From a virus, in IMG/VR virus record IMGVR_UViG_3300046167_000873, positions 62,001-126,000 of that record: a DNA stretch of 64,000 nucleotides, one strand, 5' to 3'. The translations under genes and the position numbers were made by a program. Below are positions 9,055 to 18,400 of the stretch, piece by piece. The first letter of the stretch is position 1, and each line of letters starts with the position of its first letter. The notes under the pieces are model-generated. The model was not told the origin of the DNA, searched no databases, and saw only the letters and a list, made by a program, of their open reading frames with translations.

Positions 9055-9666
9055 TTAGATATTATAGGGATCGGCAAAGTTCATAGCTATATTCAACCTT
9101 TCTTCTTCACTTTTATTGGTTTCAACGCTATGTGATAACCACGCAGGAAATACAATCAATTCGTATTCTTTAGGCACATACACCATTGAACTTTTAAATT
9201 GATTATGAAGGTAAGGCGTTTCCATATAATTAGGAAGCATCGAATGTACACCAAACGAAAAGTTTTCGTGGCGACTAAACCTAATTCCACCTTGATCTGG
9301 TTTTTGTTTTAAATAATATACCGCAGCAAGAACTGCACCAGGGTGAGTATGGTCACAATTGTAATCGCCGTTCATATTCGAATTAAACCAGCCATAAGAC
9401 ATCATAAGATTCTCATTCATGAGAAAATATCTACGGCACAATTCGTTAATGTGTTTTTCTGCAACTTGGTACATATTATCAAGTGCAGGATTTATTTTTC
9501 TATCCGCACCTCTTTGCCAACCGCCTACATTAGAACGAATGATACCATCAGGATCTTCTTTACGAACTTGTTTGCAATGTTCAATGATAGCAAGGTTATC
9601 AACCTCTTCTGATAAATCAAAAGTATGAATTGCATCGTGCCATAGTTCGATTTTATTGCCTGACAT
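9055..9666 (-). CDS. 2-oxoglutarate-Fe(II) oxygenase (PF13759-like)
   Basis: 203 residues. The pattern DHTHPGAVLAAVYYLK (His106, His108) followed by YELIVFPAWLSHSVETN (His179) and ERLNIAMNFADP (Arg190) is that of the 2OG-FeII_Oxy_5 type, in which the His residues bind iron and Arg binds 2-oxoglutarate. These enzymes hydroxylate proteins or small molecules; the substrate is unknown. It is third of three oxygenase-fold genes downstream of the Pro/Tyr repeat protein, and overlaps the next upstream gene by 14 bases, indicating co-translation. Confidence 0.82.
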   Translation of the reverse strand: MSGNKIELWHDAIHTFDLSEEVDNLAIIEHCKQVRKEDPDGIIRSNVGGWQRGADRKINPALDNMYQVAEKHINELCRRYFLMNENLMMSYGWFNSNMNGDYNCDHTHPGAVLAAVYYLKQKPDQGGIRFSRHENFSFGVHSMLPNYMETPYLHNQFKSSMVYVPKEYELIVFPAWLSHSVETNKSEEERLNIAMNFADPYNI

Positions 9667-10318
9667 ATCTATGCCCTAATACTAAGTCAGTAGGAGCAAA
9701 TGGCACACTTAAACTAATTCGATCAGTTAATGATTCGATACAATGGTATTGTTTATACGGAATATACAGACAATCACCAGGATGCAACTCGTCTTCTATT
9801 AAGATGTTTTGTGACAAATCAAAGTCCCGCTTCATATTAAATTCTTCTGGGTGTATACTTAACTCTTCTGTGTGTATAAAATGACCTGCTTTATTGCCAT
9901 ATACTATAACTTTACTTACACCATCTAATTGAAATATGAGGTTAGTACAATTATCAAAATGTGGTGCAAAACCACCACCCTGAGCCTTAGAAATATATAG
10001 GTGACTACCTACAATTGGCTGTTCATCTTGTGCAGAAAAAATATCTCTAATCAATTCAATTAATTGATATGATTGGGAGTCTTTGATATCAATTTCCCAA
10101 TTAGTAATTACGAGCGAATGATTTTCTTCGTCAAAAGCTTTTCGTGCTTCTTCTCCAAATAGTCTATTTGATGACTGCATACCTGGATGTAATTTATCTA
10201 TCGCATCCATAACAACTGAAGGATCTATGTGCATATTATGCATTTTTCTAATAATTGCAGGATGATCGTTATACTCCATTTCAGCTCTTAATGCATATAA
10301 AAAAGAAGTTTCAATCAT
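9653..10318 (-). CDS. Cupin/JmjC-type oxygenase
   Basis: 221 residues. The double-stranded beta-helix signature is visible: GGGFAPHFDNCTNLIFQLDG (H120-x-D122), VSKVIVYG, and LHPGDCLYIPYKQYHCI with the distal His192. This is the pattern of cupin_4 or JmjC-like protein hydroxylases (ribosomal oxygenase type), so Fe(II)/2-oxoglutarate dependence is expected but not proven. Its start overlaps the stop of the 10315-11058 gene (ATGA-type), and it overlaps the PF13759-like gene downstream, so the cluster is one translation unit. Confidence 0.75.
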   Translation of the reverse strand: MIETSFLYALRAEMEYNDHPAIIRKMHNMHIDPSVVMDAIDKLHPGMQSSNRLFGEEARKAFDEENHSLVITNWEIDIKDSQSYQLIELIRDIFSAQDEQPIVGSHLYISKAQGGGFAPHFDNCTNLIFQLDGVSKVIVYGNKAGHFIHTEELSIHPEEFNMKRDFDLSQNILIEDELHPGDCLYIPYKQYHCIESLTDRISLSVPFAPTDLVLGHRYVRQ

Positions 10319-11058
10319 AATATTGTGTGCTCATTTTTACTTGGTCGCATAAACATTTTTCGATACCATTGTTTAGCTGTAGATGGTGTACTTCTTTCTT
10401 TGTGAAGATCAATTTTATCAGCAATTCTACATGTAGATGTTATATTACCTTTTTGTAAAGGTATTATATGAAATAACGGTGTTCCAGCTTTAATCATAAA
10501 CCGCCCTTTTACAATAGGTGCAGCAATCATATTCATAGTATTAAATCCTTTGCTAGTATCAATAATGCCAGGATAGATATGAATCTTTCTTGCAATGTTG
10601 CCGTGATAATATGCTGGCATTAATGCAAATGAAAGATCAGTTGACTCAACCGCCCAGGGTGTTGTAAAATGCATTGCTTTTGGTCTTATGAGTTCAGAAT
10701 ATATAGGTAGCCTTGCAGGTATATCTGGGGATAATCCGTTACCTGCTGCTACAATTGGACAATGTTTTTTTAACGCTTCGTCTACAGGTGTAGACCTCTG
10801 ATTAACAGGGTCTGGATCACCATAATAAACCATGGTGCTTTTATCTGATGCGAATACATGTATATCCGTCCATGCTGGCATTATCCAACCGGTGTCTCTA
10901 TAGTCGGCCATTCCTGGACAAACAGTAAAACTGTCTTTTCCGTCTTTTTCTTTTTGAACATTTGATATGTTTTCAGTTTTTGAAGCAAGAGTAATAGGAT
11001 ACCAATGGATAACACCCATGTCTGATTTATCAATAAACTGAACATTAAAATCTGTCAT
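10315..11058 (-). CDS. Conserved phage protein of unknown function in oxygenase cluster
   Basis: 247 residues beginning MTDFNVQFIDKSDMGVIHWY. Recognisable features are CPGMADYRDTGWIMPAWTDI, PYYHGNI-like aromatic stretches, IHIYPGIIDT and AGTPLFHIIPLQKG. Similar proteins accompany oxygenases in marine phages as far as I recall, but I cannot assign an activity. There is no signal peptide or membrane segment. It overlaps both neighbours by four bases (ATGA-type), so it is translated together with the flanking oxygenases and probably acts with them. Confidence 0.7.
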   Translation of the reverse strand: MTDFNVQFIDKSDMGVIHWYPITLASKTENISNVQKEKDGKDSFTVCPGMADYRDTGWIMPAWTDIHVFASDKSTMVYYGDPDPVNQRSTPVDEALKKHCPIVAAGNGLSPDIPARLPIYSELIRPKAMHFTTPWAVESTDLSFALMPAYYHGNIARKIHIYPGIIDTSKGFNTMNMIAAPIVKGRFMIKAGTPLFHIIPLQKGNITSTCRIADKIDLHKERSTPSTAKQWYRKMFMRPSKNEHTIL

Positions 11059-11666
11059 TGTATTTGCCCTTTACCACGCACCCAAAAAACAAGAGTTTTT
11101 CTTATACCCTCACTGACAGGAGTAACACAATGGTGCATTGACGAATCAAATAAAATAACATCACCTTTATTCAAGGTAATATCTGTTGCCCTATTTTGAT
11201 CACCACCCGAAAGATCGATTTTAAGATCACCACCTTTATAGTCACTAGGATCTGATAACATCAAAACGCCTGATATCATACGATCCATTGGAACATAACC
11301 ATGCAAAGAACTATCACGATGCCAACCGTAATATGCATCATCTGAACCGTGGTATATAGTATATTGAAGATTTTCTATATGATCGATATTATACAAGAAT
11401 AAGTCGTAATTAGCTTGACTTACAATGCTAGCAAGTTTTTCAAAAATGAAACCGGTGTTTTCATCTATTGGAAGCCACCCGGTTTTTGTGATGCGTGTGT
11501 TAGGGTCTACTGAGCCTTCTTGCCCATCACCAACCTTAGCATCATCGAATTCTATAATCTTTTCGAAAAAAGTAATTCTATCAATTTCTTCTGCGTCGAA
11601 AGCGCCTTGAATCGTACCGTGCCGCTGCAACGGTACAGTAGGCAAAAGTTTTTGCACTGGGAACAT
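11055..11666 (-). CDS. Prolyl-4-hydroxylase-like 2-oxoglutarate-Fe(II) oxygenase
   Basis: 203 residues with a complete P4Hc/PKHD-type motif set: YYGWHRDSS (H116-x-D118), then GDVILFDSSMHHCVTPV (distal His179) and EGIRKTLVFWVRG (Arg189, the 2-oxoglutarate ligand). Spacing of about 60 residues between HxD and the distal His is normal. It would hydroxylate a protein side chain or similar substrate. It is the first gene after the Pro/Tyr repeat protein; a late promoter candidate (11724-11731) and AGGTGG ribosome site (plus ccacct near 11675) precede ATG 11666. Confidence 0.85.
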   Translation of the reverse strand: MFPVQKLLPTVPLQRHGTIQGAFDAEEIDRITFFEKIIEFDDAKVGDGQEGSVDPNTRITKTGWLPIDENTGFIFEKLASIVSQANYDLFLYNIDHIENLQYTIYHGSDDAYYGWHRDSSLHGYVPMDRMISGVLMLSDPSDYKGGDLKIDLSGGDQNRATDITLNKGDVILFDSSMHHCVTPVSEGIRKTLVFWVRGKGQIQ

Positions 11667-11709
11667 AATAATCCACCTTAAAAATTAACATTATAACATA
11701 CGATAAAAT

Positions 11710-13653
11710 CTATGTGTACTTTATATTTATAAACCCACCAGAGCCGACTGTTGCAGTTGCCTGTTTAGTTGCAGTACTTCCAGTTGATGGAATACCTCTT
11801 GGATCCCAAACAGTTGTTTGAGATGATGGGCCTGTTATAGGACCAAATCCACTTGCATTGGCGCCGGGTGCAGTAATAACCCCTGCGGTTCCTAAATTAA
11901 CGGTAGTTGGTGTTCCAGGTTGCCCTGATGTAAATCCTGACGAAAAGCTGTATGGTTGTACTGTAAACGCAGGAGTTACATTAAATCCACTTGTTGGCTT
12001 TTGACCAGTAACTCCATAAGAATAAGGCTGATTATAAGAATATTGCTGAGGCTTTTGCCCAGTTGTAGCAAACGTGTAAGGTTGTGTATAAGAATACGGC
12101 TGTGGCTTTGATCCAGTTGTAGCAAACGAATATGGCTGTACCAGAAAACCACTTGCAGGTTTTTGACCAGTTGTTGCAAATGGATACGGCGTTAATCTAA
12201 AGACACTTGTTACAGGTTTTGTTCCAGTCGTACCATACGAATATGGTTGCGAAAAGAATACACTTGTTACAGGTTTTGTTCCAGTTGTTGCAAACGAATA
12301 TGGTTGCACTCTAGTACCGCTTACTGGTTTAGTACCACCAGCTTGAAACGGATACGGTTGATTATATGAATATTGTACTTGCTTAGTACCGCCTGCTTGA
12401 AACGGATAAGGCTGTGAAAAGTATCCAGAAGCAGGAAAAGTACCAACAGCTTGAAAAGGATATGGCGCAATCCGAAAACCAGCGTTTGGTGTTTGCCCTT
12501 GAGTTGGTGTAATACCAGCAGCGGTATAATTATATGGCTGTTGATTGTCAACTGGCTTTTGGCCAGTCAAGACTCTCCATCCAGATCTTGCTGTTCCATA
12601 TGGGAATGGCTTCGCTCCCCACTTACTACCTTGAGCCGTATATGTATAAGGCGACGATGATGGTTGATTTGGGCCAGAGGGGTTTCCCTGCAGCGAGGCA
12701 CACTGCGGGATTGGTCTTCGGTTCGTTGAAAAAACACCGTCGGCGTTGATTGTGCATTGAGTTTGCGCAGTCCTTACTTTGAAACCACTTCCTGGGACCG
12801 GATATTGATATTTGTACGAAGTAAAACTAAAAGTACTGAAATCCGTATAAGAATATGGCTGACCATAAGGATAGGATGAAAATGTTGTAAATGGCTTTTG
12901 GCCAGTAGTTTGATACGCATAACCTACATTATATGGATATGGTGATTGAAAACCATAAGATTGCGGTGTAGAACCGAATGTACCGTATGTATAAAACCCA
13001 GTATATGAATATAAAGCCTGTTTAGAGCCGGTTGTTGCAAATGAATATGGCTGCGAACTGAATACACCAGTAACTGGCTTTGTTCCAGTCGTACCATATG
13101 TATATGGTTGATTGTAACCATATGGTTGTTGCTTAGTACCACCTGCCTGAAAAGGATATGGTTGATTATATGAATATTGTACTTGTTTAGTACCAGGCGC
13201 CTGAAAAGGATATGGTTGATTATATGAATATTGCTGTGGTGTTTGCCCTTGAGTAGTATATGGATATGGTGCTTGAAAACCATAAGGTTGTTGCTTAGTA
13301 CCACCTGCTTGAAACGGATAAGGCGTTAACCTAAAAACTCCAGTTACAGGTTTTGTACCAGGTGCTTGAAAAGGATATGGAGTTAACCTAAAAACATTAG
13401 TTACAGGTTTAGTACCACTGACAGTAAATGGATAAGGTGATTGATAACCGTATGGCTGATTATAAGAATACGGTTGTTGTTTAGTACCAGATGAATAGGT
13501 ATTAAAACCGCCAGTAGAAGATCCTCCTTGCAAAGAAACTTCTAATAATTTTCTTCCATAGGGTAAAGATATTTGACCAGGAGTTGTGCGGGTTACATCA
13601 AATGTATCAGCCCATGTCCTATTTAAAAAACCCTTTCCACCGCCAGCTGGCAT
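11710..13653 (-). CDS. Pro/Tyr/Gln-rich tandem-repeat protein, probable virion or fibre component
   Basis: 647 residues. After a short N-terminus (MPAGGGKGFLNRTWADTFDV) come many degenerate 17-19-residue repeats of the type GTKPVTGVFRLTPYPFQAG, with variants such as GTKQVQYSYNQPYPFQAG and GQKPASGFLVQPYSFATT. A non-repeat centre (about residues 285-385) contains the only two Cys (TQC and PQCAS). The Gly/Ala/Thr-rich C-terminus ends GGFINIKYT. No enzyme motif, signal peptide or membrane segment is seen. Composition resembles extensible structural proteins. It sits between fibre genes and the oxygenase cluster and may be virion-exposed. Confidence 0.7.
   Translation of the reverse strand: MPAGGGKGFLNRTWADTFDVTRTTPGQISLPYGRKLLEVSLQGGSSTGGFNTYSSGTKQQPYSYNQPYGYQSPYPFTVSGTKPVTNVFRLTPYPFQAPGTKPVTGVFRLTPYPFQAGGTKQQPYGFQAPYPYTTQGQTPQQYSYNQPYPFQAPGTKQVQYSYNQPYPFQAGGTKQQPYGYNQPYTYGTTGTKPVTGVFSSQPYSFATTGSKQALYSYTGFYTYGTFGSTPQSYGFQSPYPYNVGYAYQTTGQKPFTTFSSYPYGQPYSYTDFSTFSFTSYKYQYPVPGSGFKVRTAQTQCTINADGVFSTNRRPIPQCASLQGNPSGPNQPSSSPYTYTAQGSKWGAKPFPYGTARSGWRVLTGQKPVDNQQPYNYTAAGITPTQGQTPNAGFRIAPYPFQAVGTFPASGYFSQPYPFQAGGTKQVQYSYNQPYPFQAGGTKPVSGTRVQPYSFATTGTKPVTSVFFSQPYSYGTTGTKPVTSVFRLTPYPFATTGQKPASGFLVQPYSFATTGSKPQPYSYTQPYTFATTGQKPQQYSYNQPYSYGVTGQKPTSGFNVTPAFTVQPYSFSSGFTSGQPGTPTTVNLGTAGVITAPGANASGFGPITGPSSQTTVWDPRGIPSTGSTATKQATATVGSGGFINIKYT
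11724..11731 (-). promoter_or_regulatory. Candidate late promoter TATAAATA for the oxygenase cluster
   Basis: Exact TATAAATA on the minus strand inside the last codons of the repeat-protein gene, 57 bases upstream of ATG 11666. Its position next to a gene boundary favours a real promoter, though it also encodes the end INIKYT. Confidence 0.45.
11920..13520 (-). repeat. Tandem ~54-57-bp coding repeats
   Basis: The DNA shows repeated blocks such as those encoding QPYPFQAGGTK and QPYSFATTGTK at roughly 51-57-base intervals, with near-identical stretches recurring across 12000-12420 and 13070-13420. They encode the protein repeats and are interrupted at about 12500-12800. Such arrays invite copy-number change and assembly collapse. 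Confidence 0.75.
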
Positions 13654-13662
13654 ACTTACTCC

Positions 13663-14673
13663 TTATTGTGCAAATCCAGCATTACGGAAACTCAAGCTAC
13701 CGTATATCTGTCCACTTATATTTATAAAGCTATATATGTCTATTCCAGAACTAGGAGGTGGTTCAATACCATCTGACCAAAAAACTTTATCTGCTTCACC
13801 TGATCCTGGCCACGTGCAAGATCTAGCAGTTCCATTATTGTTAATGACTAATGTAAACGTTGTAGATCCGCCGGCTGCGGTTGCAGCATAATTAGAAAAG
13901 TCAATCGAGTATGAAGCGGTTGGTGTAAATGTGTGTACTGACCCACTATTAACATCAAGTGTGTACGCAGTACCAGAACCGCCTGCAACAACCTTTTCTT
14001 GAAAACAATCATTAGCTGTAATTCTTGCTGCATTAACACCATTGTTATTAACTTCAATTCTTTCTGTTCCACCAGTTACAACTCTAAATTGATCTGCTGC
14101 ATGAAATTGCGCGTAAGTATTAGTATCACCAATGTGAACAATAGCATTACCAAGATTAACATTAGCTGTTGCTGTAACATTAGGAGCAGTAATGAGACCA
14201 GAGCCTGATACAGTAATATTAGAAGTCGTTGCTAAAGTAGACGTAAGAGTTAATCCTCGGCCTGTAATATCACCAGAAGTATTAACATCAAATACTTGTG
14301 ACATTGTAACGTCACCGTCAATTGCAACTGTAGCCGCTGCACCTGAAAAATAACGTAAACCAGATGAGTCAAGAATAAGTGCTTGTTTATTGAAATCTGA
14401 GTTACCAGCTGAAGAAACAAATGCGTCGGCAACACCTGATTTTGGCCTAACTGCATATCCAAGTGCAATACCACCTGATGATGCCATTGATCCAACAGTC
14501 GCTATTTTATTAGCACCAGTATAATTGCCTGCTAGCATTAATGCGCCAGAGGTTGATGTTGCATCACCTGCGGTAATTACACCTGAGGATGATCCAGTCG
14601 CAACAGTAATATCAGTATTAAATGTTGTTGTTGACGTAGATTCATCAATGAACATTACATTTACATTGGAACT
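13663..14673 (-). CDS. Fibre-like structural protein, C-terminal part (frame-shifted from 14672-15007)
   Basis: In this frame, from just after the stop of the preceding frame, 336 residues run as SSNVNVMFIDESTSTTTF onward and end with GSLSFRNAGFAQ. The sequence is typical of phage tail-fibre or virion proteins (ATVAIDGDV, TGTERIEV-like strings, VHTFTPTASYSIDFSNYAA, a C-terminal beta domain). The longer open frame back to 14811 merely reads the upstream part out of frame (hydrophobic nonsense). No ribosome site precedes the internal ATG at 14655, supporting continuation from the upstream frame by a +1 shift or an indel. Confidence 0.65.
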   Translation of the reverse strand, partial: SSNVNVMFIDESTSTTTFNTDITVATGSSSGVITAGDATSTSGALMLAGNYTGANKIATVGSMASSGGIALGYAVRPKSGVADAFVSSAGNSDFNKQALILDSSGLRYFSGAAATVAIDGDVTMSQVFDVNTSGDITGRGLTLTSTLATTSNITVSGSGLITAPNVTATANVNLGNAIVHIGDTNTYAQFHAADQFRVVTGGTERIEVNNNGVNAARITANDCFQEKVVAGGSGTAYTLDVNSGSVHTFTPTASYSIDFSNYAATAAGGSTTFTLVINNNGTARSCTWPGSGEADKVFWSDGIEPPPSSGIDIYSFINISGQIYGSLSFRNAGFAQ

Positions 14674-15007
14674 AGGTGTCACCAAGATTAATAATAAAAT
14701 CTTTAGATGTACCGTTATCTGTAATAGTAACTCCGCTAGGAGTAAAACCAAACTTTGCACGATCATTAGACAAAAAGCTTGATGTGCCGCTAGTGGTATT
14801 ACCATCATCAATTCTAATTACAGATTGAGCAGAAGTTGCAGCAGTAACATCAAGTGCGTACGCAGGATTTGATCTGTTAATACCAACCCTATCGGTAGAA
14901 GAATTGACAAATAAAGTGTCTGTATCAACTGCTACGTTTCCACCAACATCTAAGCCGCCAGTGATTTTTAAACCATCAAGCGCATCGAATTTTTGTGAAG
15001 TTGCCAT
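14672..15007 (-). CDS. Fibre-like structural protein, N-terminal part ending at a frame break
   Basis: 111 residues starting MATSQKFDALDGLKITGGLD, containing STDRVGINRSNPAYALDV (a common fibre motif linked to S74-type fibres) and ending KDFIINLGDT then TAG. The sequence stops mid-domain, and the next frame continues coherently, so the intact protein would be about 447 residues. The stop context is GAC ACC TAG TTC; skipping one base after ACC restores the frame. ATG 15007 has AGAGA upstream (plus tctct at 15011). Confidence 0.65.
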   Translation of the reverse strand: MATSQKFDALDGLKITGGLDVGGNVAVDTDTLFVNSSTDRVGINRSNPAYALDVTAATSAQSVIRIDDGNTTSGTSSFLSNDRAKFGFTPSGVTITDNGTSKDFIINLGDT

Positions 15008-15019
15008 ATCTCTCTCTTG

Positions 15020-15436
15020 TTATAACTTAAAGATTCCAGAAGAACTCCATATGATGTCGACATTGCTGCCGTCTGGAGTAATTGGTAAACCATTAATATT
15101 TGTATCCATCCATGCAACTAATCTTGATGTGTTAGCATCAGCAGTATCAATCCATAATAATAGAGCTTCTGCATCAATCGATGTATTTGCTACGTCAGTA
15201 AATAAAACATCATCAGCATCTAAAACACCGTTTATACACGTAACATTTGTTAAATCAGCAGTTTCTAAAATACCTAAATCTGTATTTGATAAATCAGAAT
15301 AAAATTCATCAGTAGATCTAAATTCTGTTGTACCAGAATCTACGAGCGTAACTTTTACGCTTCCTGCAGTAAGAGAACTATCGGTAGCGCTTGTTAATAC
15401 AGCTTCTTTGTATTTATCATATATTACGTTTGCCAT
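15020..15436 (-). CDS. Conserved virion-associated protein
   Basis: 138 residues beginning MANVIYDKYKEAVLTSATDS, with VKVTLVDSGTTEFRSTDEFYSDL and ILETADLTNV. Proteins starting MAN-x-(I/L)YDK-x-(R/K)E and containing a V-x-L-VD core are widespread beside tail-fibre genes of marine phages. They are presumed structural but function is unproven. It follows the large fibre gene with one base between them and has AGAG upstream of ATG 15436. Confidence 0.7.
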   Translation of the reverse strand: MANVIYDKYKEAVLTSATDSSLTAGSVKVTLVDSGTTEFRSTDEFYSDLSNTDLGILETADLTNVTCINGVLDADDVLFTDVANTSIDAEALLLWIDTADANTSRLVAWMDTNINGLPITPDGSNVDIIWSSSGIFKL

Positions 15437-15437
15437 A

Positions 15438-18400
15438 TTATACTCTCGTCTCTATCTTCAGGACCTTAAATCGGTGAACATCCGTAACTGATGCAGCGGA
15501 ACAAGTTGCTTGTAAATCAATATGCGTTGTGTTAGCAGCAAGAACAGGTACAATACTAACTGTGCCTATATTCGAATCAACTTCACCGTATCGTGTATAG
15601 TATATATCTTTGTTATCAGTCACGATAATATTAACTTCTACAGCATAACCAGAATCCGCATCGTTAAGGTTTTCGCCGTGAACAAAATACTTAAATCCTT
15701 GTGTTTGACCAACTTCGAAGCTATCAATTACTGTAGCAGCAGTCGTTGTAACATCACCACCTGTACCTGTAAATGCAACACCATTTGCTTCAAGAGATGA
15801 TACCTCAAGATTTAAGATGACTGCTGTATTAGATACAAATAAGTTTTCAAATATAGTATTACCAGAGAGTGTCAATCCATCAGGTAAAGATGCACTATCA
15901 TCAACAACAAGATTATCTACTGTCAGCGTATTTGTACTTGGGTTGAATGTAAAGGTAGTGTCACCTCTAGCATCTTGATAACCAGATGTTGCTCCAGCAA
16001 AAACGACTGGTTGGTTAGCGTTAGTCGTTGAGGTATGCATCTGAATAGTATTTGATTGAGCAGCAGTACCTGAAATATTAGAGCTAATTTCAGCAGGCAA
16101 TCGAGCATCGTTAACTGTTCCAGTTGTAAGAGCAGTTGCATTTAGATTCGTTAGAGATGCACCATTACCTGTGAACGTAGTTGCACCAACATCACCAGTA
16201 ACTGTAATACCAGTAGATATTGTTTCTAGTTTAGTAGTTCCGTAATGACTTAACAATACAGAACCAGTACTACCATCAGCTCTAACATAATCTGTTACAC
16301 CGCCAGTAGAATCGTCTGACTGTATTGCAACATCTTGATCATTGCCAAACTGTCGAATCAATAAACTGCTTTGTAAAGCATCGATGTTGTTGCCGGTTCC
16401 AGAAGCTTTTATCGATAGATCAACTGTAGTACCAAACGTTAATATTTGACCATCATCAAATCGCAATGCGTCTGCTGATTTGTCCCACTCAACATTCCCA
16501 AGAGTACCTAAAATCGTAATATCGTTTTCAAACTGTGATGTACTAGAAACAAGTAACGTATCAGTATCTGTTTCGCCAGTTACATTAATACCGGTTGCAG
16601 TAGTTTCTATTTTAATATTACCTGCGTGAGTAACTTCAACTGCGCCAGCTGCAACACCTCGAATATAATTAGTTCCTGCAGTATCTTCAAGTACGATGTT
16701 GTTACCTTGGAGAACTAATGATCCAGAACCGCTTTCAGTTATAACACTAGCAGAACCGTCGTTATACAACTGCATCGTTGTGCCGAGTTGTATAATTTCA
16801 TTATCGCCAACAGTAACGCCATCAGCAACGAGTGTTCCTGTGACTGTAGCACCTGTTGCAGATGTTTCGAATTTAACATTTCCTGCATGAGTTACAGCAA
16901 CTGAAGCTCCCGCTGTACCTAAGATATAATCATTACCTGCAGTATCTTCTAAGACAAGATTGTTAGCTTGAAGACGAAGGCTACCAGGACCATTTTCTTT
17001 GATGATTGAATCGCCAGCTACTTCATGGAAGATTTGTAAATCATTTGAAGTTCCGAATGTGGCTTTTATGTCATCATTAAAGTTTAGTAGATCTTCTGAT
17101 GAATCCCAATGTAATGCATCAACAGTAGTACCATCGAAGAATGCATCATCTTCAAACAACGCAGTTGATCGTACTCTTAATGTATTTGTATTGGCATCAT
17201 TTACAATCTGAAGACCAGCATCGTTGATAGTCATTTCAACTGTGTTGGCATTCGGTGAATAGTATTCAACCCGATCACCATCAATTGCTGAAATATATCG
17301 AGTGTCATCGGATGCAGTCAACAGTAGATTAGTTGATCTAACAATTAAGCTACCAGTACCTTGCTCATCAACGTAAGAAGCAGAACCGGTGTGGTAGATT
17401 CTTAAATCTTCATCAGTACCAAATGCTGCATAAACATCATCTTCAAAACTTAGTGTATTATTTGAAGATTCCCAAACAAGGCTATCTGCATCTAGTCCAG
17501 CTGATCCATCAAAGTAAGCATCTTCTTGAACTCGTAAAGTAACAGTATTTGCTTCACCGTATACTTCGATACCAGCAGTGTTTGTTTGTAGCTTAGATAT
17601 ATTGTTGTGGTAAAGAGTAACTTCACCTGATGTATTAGCAACGATTAAACTAGTTGTTCCTGTATCGTCAGTGACTCTGAAGTTGTCCTCAACGCGCATG
17701 AATAAATCGTTGGTGGTTTCTGTTACAAAACTATCTGTTCCATCAGTGACGATTGTGAAGTTGTGAGCCGCAGCATAATCTGCTCCACCCATTTCAATAG
17801 GTTGGTTATTGTATGTAACAATACCACCATTTGCAACCAACTCACCAGTGACTTCAACACCATGTGTATTTGTTTGTAGCCGTTCAACACCTTCGTAGTA
17901 AAGACGTACCGTACTATTATCTGCTACATTAGCAGTCATATACAGTTCTGAACCAGATTCTGATTTAATTTCTACAGTATCAGTAATAACATTAAGATCA
18001 GTTCTTGCCCGAATGTCTTGGTTGTCGGTATTAGAATATGCTCTACCAGCTGCTGTATAGAACATCTCCCAGTCATCGCTATCACCGAATGTGGCTTTGA
18101 CTGAATCACGATAATTCCATACTTCGCTTGTTGCATCCCAATGAACACTGTTTGAGTTTAAAGTATCATTGTCAAAGTTTGCATCTTGACGTACGCGCAG
18201 TGTAGTTGTATTTGCTTCGCCAAAGACTTCAACACCAGGTACTTCGCCTGCTTGAGTGCCAGTCGTTTCGAGACGTGCATCGCCGTTGTTATAAAGAACA
18301 ACTTCGCTTGATCCGTCGTTATTAGCAGTAATAAAATTTGTTGTACCTGGTTCGTCAGTAAGATTAAAACCTTCATGAACAAAGATATTTAAATCTCTAT

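Noticed and set aside
14674-14811. Longer N-terminus (Met/Leu-rich) for the fibre C-terminal frame
   Set aside because: It only re-reads the overlapping N-terminal frame out of phase, giving hydrophobic low-information sequence; not a signal peptide.
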